In this document: positions 17,014-24,545 of the stretch, in pieces | Numbering within the stretch: position 1 is the first letter of the stretch | Layout of the letters: each line of letters opens with the position of its first letter | Assembly (NCBI GenBank): GCA_038316435.1 | Contig: JBBQAQ010000007.1 | Location: forward strand, 1-64,000 | Length of the DNA stretch: 64,000 nucleotides | Reading direction: 5' to 3' | Origin: JACJXF01 sp038316435 | GTDB lineage: Bacteria > Bacteroidota > Bacteroidia > Bacteroidales > GCA-2748055 | Notes under the pieces: generated by a model | What the model was told of the DNA's origin: nothing | Database searches by the model: none | Seen by the model: the letters and a program-made list of their open reading frames with translations, nothing else | Position numbers and translations under genes: made by a program

Positions 17014-20000
17014 CTATCTGGTAACTATAAGCTTTCGAGATAGTATAGTCTTTTCACCTTCAACTCTAAGAATATAAACACCCGATGTTATTCCATATTC
17101 TGCAAGATCAATGGTACTCCTATTTTGAAGAGTTTCGGAATACATAAGAGTTCCGCTGATTGTATAAATCTTCACTTTAAAATTATCCGTGTAGTTAAGC
17201 GATTCCAAACCAACAGTAAGATAATCGCTTGCCGGGTTTGGATAAATTATTAGATTAACTTCATCTGCCATTTCCTCTTTTACTCCCACTCCATAATCGT
17301 CAGCCATTGGAGTACCATGATAATACTGACTTGTTTTCCAGTAAGAATACAGTGCGGGATCTCCGGTTGGATTTTTCTCAGTTGAATTTAGTGTAAACCC
17401 TAGTCCATCTGGCTCAACTGGCCAAGGGAATTTGTCATTATAAAAGAATGAAATAACTGGATTTCCAATGGGGTCAGTTAACAAAACATATTCGCCACCA
17501 TTGGAAAGGTTTCCAGAAAAGTTATCAGAAGGTGCAAAACCATAGAAGGTTGTAAACACAGCAGGTTTTGAAGCAACCACATAAAACTCGTGTGGCTCCA
17601 AAAGTGTATTGGGAGGAAAGATACAATGAACTGCTGAGTCTAAAACCATACCTGAAATATTAATACTTGTAGTGCCTGTATTCTTAAATTCAATGAACTC
17701 GAGTGAAGCCGCCAAAAGTGTATCGCCCCCAATGACTTCATCAACAGGATGATACATTAGTTCAGTAACTTTCAACTTAGAATAATCTTCGTTAGTTTTA
17801 AGAATATTCGTAAAATTCAAAGCACTCCAAGTTCCTGCCTGTATAACCCTGGTTTTAATGGATGCTGAGTTACTCAAGAGAAAACCGCTACCGTTCATCC
17901 ATTTTATGGCTTTAGAACTAACTGCACCTCCAATTAATCTGGGATCAGAACCATCAAGTGTGTAGTATAAATCACTCCCTGAATTCAGATTCTGAAATGC
18001 TATGGTTGCTGATGTTTGAAACAAATAACTTTCAGCTTGAACAGTTATCCCATTCACCTTGATTATAGAAGGTTTAACAGATGGATAAAGATCTGCTGTT
18101 TTTAACTGTTCTGATAGAATATCAGACCTTGCAGGGAAGTAATCATTTCTAGCCTTTGTCAATTCCGGAATCCACGAATCATCTTTTGTTTTAACAGGAA
18201 ACTGACCTTTTGAATCACCCCATCTCGCAGATTCTGCAATTATTGCATAATCCAAATTTGAAGCTCTCACATTAAAACGCGCCAAACAGGCTTCTTTCGA
18301 CAAAACATTACCGGTTTTAAGGTAATTTGTTGCCCTATCGGCAAATCGTAAACGGTATTCAGGATTTTGCATCAATTTCTCGTGAAGCCATTGTGGATGA
18401 AAACCATTAAAACTGCTTACTATCATTTTGTATGAATTGTTATCAGGTAAGGTTCCTAGATTTACCCTGTCTTCATATAATCCTGTTCCCGGAGGACAAA
18501 CTTCAGGCATTAATGCATGTTCTGCATCATGGGCAAAAAACTTAAAACCCTGATTCTTAAGTTTTTTGTTATAAATCGCAAAGAAATTATTGGCTCCTTT
18601 GTTTTGCCCAAAGGAACTGGTCGGTGAATCAAAGTTTCCGGTGTAAAAGATTACCAGCATGTAGTCTATCAGGTTATCAATATCCACTAATACAGGTGAA
18701 CCTTCAATTCTTTCTCCATTGCCATCCTTACCTTCAAGATTAAAATAAGCTGTATTTGAAGCAAATCCCGTATTACTGAGATCGTAAACATTACGCCACG
18801 CATCAAGATTCCCATCTGTTGCTTCAATAATATAATTCCAGTTTTCAGTATTTACTTTAACCACATCATAATCAACATCTTCACCCCCAAGGTAACTGGC
18901 TGCGAAATTTGCTTCAGTTCTTTCCTGAGTCTGATAGAGTCCCCAATACATGCCATTAAGATACAGATGATAATACTTACTTCTCGAATAAGGCTGACCC
19001 ATATCTCTTTGTGTATCGCGGGAAAAGACCTCGCGGGCTCCGGTATTATGTGCAGCTTCCCAACCCGCATTTGCCCATGAATAGTTTTGATCGCATCTAA
19101 GATCAATCTTATCAAATTTTGAAGTTCCCTCATCTCCAAATAAGGGGAAATCTAGTTTAGAAGCACCAAATTGCTGACTAAAGAAGAGGCGAAACGCATG
19201 TTTTGGGTAATTCGGATGCCTGCTCCATCCTCCTCTTATGCGTAAACCAGCATTTATTTCAAAACCTGCACTACCTTCAGGATTCAGCAGTTCCGCAGTA
19301 CATTGTCTTTCCCATTGTTCGCCATGTCCAAAGGCATTAACATATATGCCGGAATCTGCATCAAACAAATATTTAATATCTGTGATGAGTGAAATAGTTG
19401 GAATTGATTTCAGACTAAAATCTATCTGACCTGAATATCTAGAATCATTAACAACTCGCGAATCCATCGGAAGATCAATAATCTGTTCGTTAATACTAGT
19501 TGAAGGCCAGGCTCCACCCGGATAATTTTGTTTTGCTACTTCAGAAGTAAAAATAAAAGTTCTAGCTTGTGGAAATGAGGGTTTGAATCCAGATTCAAGA
19601 AGCGCTACTCTTACAATAACAGCAGGTGTAACAGGTCTGTTAACAGAAGATAATGGATCAATTAAAATGTTAACACTAGTTCCTCCTAAAACTCGTGTTG
19701 GTGACGTGCCAGGATTACTACCATCGAGTGTGTATGCAACCTGACAAGCAGCAAGAGGAGAAGATATTGTTAAAGTAAAAGGTACACTGTAGAAACCTGA
19801 TTGGTGACTAAAAACAGCTTGGGTTATAACTCGAGGCAATGCAGGTGCAGCAATCACACTCATACCGAAATAAAAATCAGTACTGTATGTATCCGTGTTA
19901 AATCCCTGAACTGCAATATAATTAGTGCCTTCAGTTAGTTTGGCTTCACTTGCTGAAATGTTATAAGTTTTCATAACACCAGATTCCCTTGAATTGGTGG

Positions 20001-20418
20001 CACGGGAATCATATATAGGTAATGCGGGAGCATTTTCACTGAGAACAACATTACCATTAATCCAAAGAATATAACCGTCATCAAAATCTGCATTTATGGT
20101 AATCTGCTCAATATCTGAAGCCCGGGTAACAATAAAAGTACTTCTCATATACACAGTGGTATATGTGTCAAGCATATCATAAAGTAGTGTTCCTCCAGTT
20201 CCATCCCCATAGTGAAATGGTGCCGCTCCGCTTGCCCAACCTGAATCATTAAAACCAGGGTTGTACCAATCGGATACCAGATTCACTGCATTCATTCCTT
20301 TCAAATACTTATAGTTCGAATTAAAGTCAAATGAAATCTGCCCACTGACCCTTATTGAAGACAACATAAGTATGCCAGATAGCAATAGGATCAACTTGTA
20401 ATATAAAGATTTTCTCAC
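17014..20418 (-). CDS. Secreted CotH-kinase-family protein with lamin-tail and T9SS sorting domains
   Basis: I place the start at GTG 20418, not at the longer reading from 20583. An AAGGAG sits 8 bases upstream, and the protein then begins with a normal signal peptide (RKSLYYKLILLLSGILMLSS, cut after VSGQ). Layout of the 1134-aa product: beta-sandwich ligand-binding-like region (about 30-205), chitobiase C-terminal domain (YTLDGSNPG), CotH-kinase domain (about 330-680, with LRIRGGWSRHPNYPKHAFRL, YLNGMYWGLYQTQER and HDAEHALMP), a second YTLDGSDP module, lamin-tail domain (about 905-1010), T9SS type A sorting domain (YPNPASDYLTV to LSRKLIVTR). CotH kinases phosphorylate proteins; in this secreted context the target is unknown. 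Confidence 0.9.
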   Translation of the reverse strand: MRKSLYYKLILLLSGILMLSSIRVSGQISFDFNSNYKYLKGMNAVNLVSDWYNPGFNDSGWASGAAPFHYGDGTGGTLLYDMLDTYTTVYMRSTFIVTRASDIEQITINADFDDGYILWINGNVVLSENAPALPIYDSRATNSRESGVMKTYNISASEAKLTEGTNYIAVQGFNTDTYSTDFYFGMSVIAAPALPRVITQAVFSHQSGFYSVPFTLTISSPLAACQVAYTLDGSNPGTSPTRVLGGTSVNILIDPLSSVNRPVTPAVIVRVALLESGFKPSFPQARTFIFTSEVAKQNYPGGAWPSTSINEQIIDLPMDSRVVNDSRYSGQIDFSLKSIPTISLITDIKYLFDADSGIYVNAFGHGEQWERQCTAELLNPEGSAGFEINAGLRIRGGWSRHPNYPKHAFRLFFSQQFGASKLDFPLFGDEGTSKFDKIDLRCDQNYSWANAGWEAAHNTGAREVFSRDTQRDMGQPYSRSKYYHLYLNGMYWGLYQTQERTEANFAASYLGGEDVDYDVVKVNTENWNYIIEATDGNLDAWRNVYDLSNTGFASNTAYFNLEGKDGNGERIEGSPVLVDIDNLIDYMLVIFYTGNFDSPTSSFGQNKGANNFFAIYNKKLKNQGFKFFAHDAEHALMPEVCPPGTGLYEDRVNLGTLPDNNSYKMIVSSFNGFHPQWLHEKLMQNPEYRLRFADRATNYLKTGNVLSKEACLARFNVRASNLDYAIIAESARWGDSKGQFPVKTKDDSWIPELTKARNDYFPARSDILSEQLKTADLYPSVKPSIIKVNGITVQAESYLFQTSATIAFQNLNSGSDLYYTLDGSDPRLIGGAVSSKAIKWMNGSGFLLSNSASIKTRVIQAGTWSALNFTNILKTNEDYSKLKVTELMYHPVDEVIGGDTLLAASLEFIEFKNTGTTSINISGMVLDSAVHCIFPPNTLLEPHEFYVVASKPAVFTTFYGFAPSDNFSGNLSNGGEYVLLTDPIGNPVISFFYNDKFPWPVEPDGLGFTLNSTEKNPTGDPALYSYWKTSQYYHGTPMADDYGVGVKEEMADEVNLIIYPNPASDYLTVGLESLNYTDNFKVKIYTISGTLMYSETLQNRSTIDLAEYGITSGVYILRVEGEKTILSRKLIVTR

Positions 20419-20445
20419 TATACAATCTCCTTTTTTTTGAAGTCC
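20419..20445 (-). promoter_or_regulatory. Shine-Dalgarno that decides the CotH gene start
   Basis: The minus strand reads a run of A, then GGAG, 8-9 bases before GTG at 20418. Shine-Dalgarno sites are rare in Bacteroidota, so this one stands out, and it agrees with the signal peptide beginning at that GTG. Confidence 0.55.
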
Positions 20446-20695
20446 GAATATATTAATAATTAATAATTTTTTACGAATTAATTCAGATATAGTTAAGATG
20501 CAGAACGTAAAAAAAGGTATGCCAAATAAAAAAATTAAAAACCAATCAAAATGGGTATATTTATAACTGGTTTTTTTAGCCACAGAAAGTTCCCTTCAGT
20601 CTAATTGAAAAATCACTAATTGTTTGAAGGCTTGGAATAAATGCGATGCTGTAAAAACATAATAATCTTTAATTCCCGGAAACAAATATCATAAT

Positions 20696-21304
20696 ATGGA
20701 GAAGAGAAAACTTGTAGTGGACATGCTGGCCAAAGCCTTTCAGGATAACCCAAGAGTGTTAAAAACCATTAAGAAAGGGAATACTGAGAATAAACTGAGG
20801 ATTATGACAGAATATGCATATGATCTGGTTGATAAATATGATGGAGTTTTCATTTCATCCGATAACAGCATTTCAATGATTTATTACAGGAAATCTGAAC
20901 TAAAAATGAGTATTGCTGATTACTGGAGGTATTTCAGAATGTTTATGTTATGCATTAAACCAACTAAAGCTCCTAGTATTCAAAAAAGAGAAAAATATAT
21001 AGAAAGCCTTAGGCCTCAGGGAATTGACTATATTTACGTTTGGTTACTGGGAAACAATCCTGAGATTAAAGGATTAAAAGGCCTTGCTGAAATTCGCAAT
21101 CGATTAGATGAAAAATCCATTGAGTGCAATCTTCCAATACTTATTGAAACTACGGTTGAGAGAAATTTAAAATTATATCAGTATGTAGGATTTGAGATTT
21201 ACCATCATTGGTATGATAATAAGGAAGATCTTAATGTTTGGTTCCTACTGCGTGAAGTAAAGGTTGCGAAGAAGAATTTTGAGAAAGCAGGAAGAGCATT
21301 CTAG
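20696..21304 (+). CDS. GNAT-like N-acetyltransferase
   Basis: 202 aa. The C-terminal half has the shape of a GNAT fold: YIYVWLLGNNPEIKGLKGLAEIRNRLDEKS resembles the strand 4 - acetyl-CoA loop - helix 3 region, and PILIETTVERNLKLYQYVGFEIYHHW matches the strand 5 'N-x-x-x-Y-x-x-x-G-F' ending seen in many GNATs. The pyrophosphate-binding Q/R-x-x-G-x-G/A loop is not canonical here. The substrate is unknown. The last four bases (CTAG) are shared with the stop of the convergent desaturase gene. Confidence 0.65.
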   Translation: MEKRKLVVDMLAKAFQDNPRVLKTIKKGNTENKLRIMTEYAYDLVDKYDGVFISSDNSISMIYYRKSELKMSIADYWRYFRMFMLCIKPTKAPSIQKREKYIESLRPQGIDYIYVWLLGNNPEIKGLKGLAEIRNRLDEKSIECNLPILIETTVERNLKLYQYVGFEIYHHWYDNKEDLNVWFLLREVKVAKKNFEKAGRAF

Positions 21305-22464
21305 GCAGTCTTTATTACATCATACCTGCCAAGTTTTTTCAACATACGTCCATGATTAATCAAAGCTAGAAGGAAATTCTGCTGAACATTGTAAGGAATA
21401 CCATGGTCTTGTGCAGTTTGTTTTACAAGTTTTGAAATCTTTTTATAATGAACATGGCATATATTAGGAAATAGATGATGTTCAATCTGGAAATTCAATC
21501 CCCCTACATACCATGAAAAAAATCTGCTCTTCGGTGAAAAGTCACTGGTAGTAAGCAATTGATGAATCGCCCAATTATTTTCAAGGTTACCGCTTTCATC
21601 AGGAATGGGAAAGTTAGTTGCCGGCATTACATGAGCGGGTTGAAAAACAATCGTAAGAATAAAGCCCTGCACGAAATGCATGAAAGTAAAAAAGATTATT
21701 GTTTGCCACCATGCGACGTGCGTAAACAAGAGTGGTATAACCAAAAGGTACCCATAAAAAAAGGCCTTTGAAATCAACAGTTCATTAAGTAACCATCTGT
21801 AGGAACGGTTTTGTTTTTCCAAAAGACCATTGTCTCTGTAACGCTTCAGCTGAGCAAAATCCTTTGCAGTAACCCATGAGAGAGTCATTAATCCATATAA
21901 AAACCAACCATAAATGTGTTGCCACTGATGAATCCATAATCTCTTTTTATGTGGTGAAAGACGCATCACAACTCCCGGGTCAATATCTTCATCCATGCCA
22001 TCAATATTTGTGTAACCGTGATGAAGGTAATTATGCTGCAGCTTCCAGTTTACAGCACTTCCCCCGATAAAATTTAAAAGATAACCGAGATACTTATTGA
22101 AATTCTGATTTTTGGAATATGAGCCATGATTTGCATCATGCATTATTGAAAGGCCGATTCCTGCGCTAGCAACTCCCATGATAAACCAGAGACCGAAAAC
22201 TGTCCATGCATCAGTTTTATTATAACTTAATAAATATATATAAGTAGCCAAATAGACCGACAGAATAGAAATAGTTTTAATAATCATACTTAAATTCGCA
22301 AACTTTGAAATCTTGTGAGTTTCAAAATATTCGCTAACGCGCATCCTGAGATCAGTGATGAAATCATTTGGCTTATTTTTCGGGAATTTTATATTGGCAT
22401 CAAGCATTTCTATAGATTTAATTTGTGTCCTTTTTTGTCTTTCAATTGCATAATATACCTTCAT
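21301..22464 (-). CDS. Membrane fatty acid desaturase (acyl-lipid/acyl-CoA type)
   Basis: Di-iron enzyme that puts a double bond into membrane acyl chains. All three histidine boxes are present: HDANH, HNYLHH and QIEHHLFP, the last with the Q-x-x-HH form typical of front-end/Delta6-type and bacterial acyl-CoA desaturases. Four to six hydrophobic segments surround them. 387 aa is slightly long; a start at the internal Met (MLDANIKFPKNKP, residue 20) is also possible. A -7 box lies 24 bases upstream (22488-22495). Regulation by cold would be sensible but is not shown. Confidence 0.93.
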   Translation of the reverse strand: MKVYYAIERQKRTQIKSIEMLDANIKFPKNKPNDFITDLRMRVSEYFETHKISKFANLSMIIKTISILSVYLATYIYLLSYNKTDAWTVFGLWFIMGVASAGIGLSIMHDANHGSYSKNQNFNKYLGYLLNFIGGSAVNWKLQHNYLHHGYTNIDGMDEDIDPGVVMRLSPHKKRLWIHQWQHIYGWFLYGLMTLSWVTAKDFAQLKRYRDNGLLEKQNRSYRWLLNELLISKAFFYGYLLVIPLLFTHVAWWQTIIFFTFMHFVQGFILTIVFQPAHVMPATNFPIPDESGNLENNWAIHQLLTTSDFSPKSRFFSWYVGGLNFQIEHHLFPNICHVHYKKISKLVKQTAQDHGIPYNVQQNFLLALINHGRMLKKLGRYDVIKTA

Positions 22465-22487
22465 GACACAAGATTACAATGCATTAA

Positions 22488-22495
22488 CAAAGGTA
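22488..22495 (-). promoter_or_regulatory. Bacteroidota -7 box upstream of the desaturase
   Basis: Minus strand TACCTTTG matches TAnnTTTG, 24 bases before the start. No clear -33 TTG at standard spacing. Confidence 0.4.
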
Positions 22496-22693
22496 ATCAG
22501 CTTTTGTTTTGGCTTTTAAATAATTGTCAACAATTGCAGACCTTTATAATTAAGACTTCTGATATAAGGGGTTGCTCTAAAGAATTGAATATGCCAAAGT
22601 TAGGTAACTCATTTCCCTTATATGATTTGAATCATAGCAAACAGCCTTAATATTTATCTTAAATTTAATACATTTATCCAAATTCTTTAACTT

Positions 22694-23143
22694 ATGAAAA
22701 AGGTCTTCAAATTAAGATATATTCTTTCAGGATTGTTGGTCATTGTTTTAGTAATGCAAATTTTCAGAATTGATAAAGCAATACCGGAAACAAATTTAGA
22801 ATACGACTATTTAATAATGACAAAACCACCAGTTGAGATAGCATATCTTATAAAAGCCGGATGTTATGATTGTCATTCTAACGAGACAGTTTATCCCTGG
22901 TATTCCAACCTTGCCCCAATTTCATGGTCGATAAAATCTCATATCAGTGAAGGCAGGGAACATCTCAATTTCTCTGAATGGGGGAATTATCAGCCAGGAA
23001 AAAGAGGAAACAAGCATGATGAATGCAAGGAAATGCTAGTCAACGGGGAGATGCCGCTTTTTTCTTACAAACTGATTCATTCGCCTGCAAATTTTAATGA
23101 AGAACAAAAAGCTCGATTAATCGCATGGTTTACAAATGAATAA
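22694..23143 (+). CDS. Heme-binding domain protein (Haem_bd family), membrane-anchored
   Basis: 149 aa. An N-terminal hydrophobic segment (about 8-23) exports and probably anchors the protein. A single c-type heme motif, CYDCH (C57, C60, H61), opens the domain, followed by the family pattern SNETVYPWYSNLAPISW and HISEGREHLNFSEW. The late Met-Pro (GEMPLFSYKLIH) may hold the distal ligand. Such proteins are small periplasmic electron carriers or heme sensors in Bacteroidota. It stands alone, divergent from the desaturase gene. Confidence 0.88.
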   Translation: MKKVFKLRYILSGLLVIVLVMQIFRIDKAIPETNLEYDYLIMTKPPVEIAYLIKAGCYDCHSNETVYPWYSNLAPISWSIKSHISEGREHLNFSEWGNYQPGKRGNKHDECKEMLVNGEMPLFSYKLIHSPANFNEEQKARLIAWFTNE

Positions 23144-23166
23144 TCCTATTCACAAAAAAGTTTAAA

Positions 23167-23510
23167 TCAATCCGGGATGTGATGCTTAATACTTTCAAGC
23201 CCGGAAGGAATCATTCTACCATTGGCAACCATACGGTGGATTCTCTCCTTGTTCATCTCAGAAAGCACTGAATTTTTACGGCGGGGACTAAATCGTTGAA
23301 GGCTACTTTCACTATCTCCTTTCTTCTGTGTACTGTCAATCCATCCGAAACAAAGAGCTTCATCAACAGCTACATCATAAGGAATTTGAGTTTTCCGCTA
23401 GTTTTATTAGGGTATACAAGCCATATATCTTTGGCAGTTACAGAGTTTTCTTTAAGCCAATTACGCCATTCTTCACGGGTTGTTACATAGAGTGTTTGCG
23501 TGATTTCCAT
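23167..23510 (-). pseudogene. YdeI/OmpD-associated-like gene, broken by a one-base frameshift
   Basis: On the minus strand an ATG at 23510 opens a frame reading MEITQTLYVTTREEWRNWLK to NKTSGKLK, which then stops early. The next frame continues with IPYDVAVDEALCFGWIDSTQ, FSPRRKNSVLSEMNKERI and GRMIPSGLESIKHHIPD, ending at TGA 23167. Both parts match the N-terminal YdeI-type pattern. One extra base at about 23384-23388 (AAA to AAAA on the minus strand, giving K-I-P-Y-D) restores a single 114-aa frame. The C-terminal OmdA domain of full-length members is absent. It is either a fresh pseudogene or a homopolymer sequencing error. Confidence 0.75.
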
Positions 23511-24029
23511 TAAATCAAAATTTCCTGTTCTTTAAAAACTTATTTGCAAATATAGAATGCACTTAAAAGCAAACTTATCGATAATCAATACTTTAAAATG
23601 TTCTTCATAATTAGGCAAATATGGTAGTTATTTGATGGGGTTAATATATTTAGAAAATATTTTAACCTACTGAAAAGGCAGTTCCGTCAAAAATACTGCA
23701 AATATATGTGACTTCATTACCTTTTCTTCATCATTTAGGACGATTGAATAAATCGTATATTATTAAATATGTGACTGTTACGCAGTTTTTAATAGGACAT
23801 TTATATTGTAATATAAGATCGGAATACATTCGTAATTAGATCTTCACCTTTTCATATTCCCAGTAGATTTTAGTTGTTAACTAACTGTATGTATGATATT
23901 TACACACTTTCTTTTAATTTAGTCTAAATATGCATCAATTGAGGTCGAACAGGGATAATTTGGTGAAATATTAGTAAAAGTGATAATTATACCATACATT
24001 CGCATATTATTTTTTAAAATTATATTATA
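23511..24029. other. Gene-free leader region of the cold-shock gene
   Basis: About 520 AT-rich bases with no supportable ORF. A small hairpin ACGATT-GAATA-AATCGT sits at 23740-23756. Long structured leaders are known for cold-shock mRNAs, but I cannot place the promoter: no clean TAnnTTTG box is visible. Confidence 0.4.
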
Positions 24030-24221
24030 ATGAAAGAAGGAATTGTAAAATTTTTCAATGACTCCAAAGGTTATGGATTCATTAAAGACACAGAAACTGA
24101 AGAAGAATATTTCGTACACGTTTCTGGAGTTGTAGACGAAATCAGAGAAAACGACAGAGTTACTTTTGATCTACAAGAAGGTAAAAAAGGATTAAATGCA
24201 GTAAACGTTAAACTGTCATAG
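24030..24221 (+). CDS. Cold-shock protein (CspA family)
   Basis: 63-aa single cold-shock domain that binds single-stranded RNA and melts mRNA structure. Both RNA-binding motifs are present: KGYGFI (RNP1) and EYFVHVSG (RNP2 variant, EEYFVHV). The family start MKEGIVKFFND is intact and the length is normal. A strong intrinsic terminator follows within 30 bases, and a DEAD-box helicase gene with its own promoter lies downstream, a common functional pairing for RNA remodelling in the cold. Confidence 0.95.
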   Translation: MKEGIVKFFNDSKGYGFIKDTETEEEYFVHVSGVVDEIRENDRVTFDLQEGKKGLNAVNVKLS

Positions 24222-24250
24222 TTTAAGTACTTATTTGAAATTTTAATCTT

Positions 24251-24280
24251 AAAGCCCTGCGAAAGCGGGGCTTTTTTGTT
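24251..24280 (+). terminator. Intrinsic terminator after the cold-shock gene
   Basis: AAAGCCCTGC - GAAA - GCGGGGCTTT followed by a T-run: a 9-10 bp stem with a GNRA tetraloop, 30 bases after the stop. Confidence 0.92.
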
Positions 24281-24545
24281 TTAATAGATAGCATAAAAAA
24301 TGGTATATATTCAGGGTAAACCAATGTTTAAAGCCATTTAGATTTACCTGAAATACAGGTAATTATACCTATATTGCAAATCAAAAATAAAGCATTACCT
24401 TTGCAAAGTGTTTACAAGGAAGTATTTGCATTGAAATCCCAACGTTTTTTTTTACAAAATCTTTATCCTGGTAAATTAATATTTACTCAGCGACCTGCCG
24501 TCAGAATAAAATCATACAACTCCGGGTCAATAATAAAAATCTATA
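24281..24545 (+). other. Leader region of the DEAD-box helicase gene
   Basis: Holds the promoter at 24374-24403 and then about 135 bases of untranslated leader. ORFs in it are short and show no protein-like composition. A leader this long before a helicase gene could carry autoregulation, but no specific structure is recognised. Confidence 0.4.
24374..24403 (+). promoter_or_regulatory. Complete Bacteroidota promoter for the helicase gene
   Basis: TTG at 24374-24376, a 19-base spacer, then TACCTTTG at 24396-24403. This matches the -33 TTG / -7 TAnnTTTG sigma-ABfr consensus at the preferred spacing. Transcription should start near 24410, about 135 bases before the ATG. Confidence 0.7.

Noticed and set aside
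20419..20583. N-terminal extension of the CotH protein with a membrane helix
   Set aside because: Upstream of a GTG with a Shine-Dalgarno and a proper signal peptide; the extension would put a second hydrophobic segment ahead of the signal.
22315..22650. 111-aa plus-strand ORF over the desaturase start
   Set aside because: Antisense to the desaturase N-terminus and promoter, with no motif; a shadow frame.
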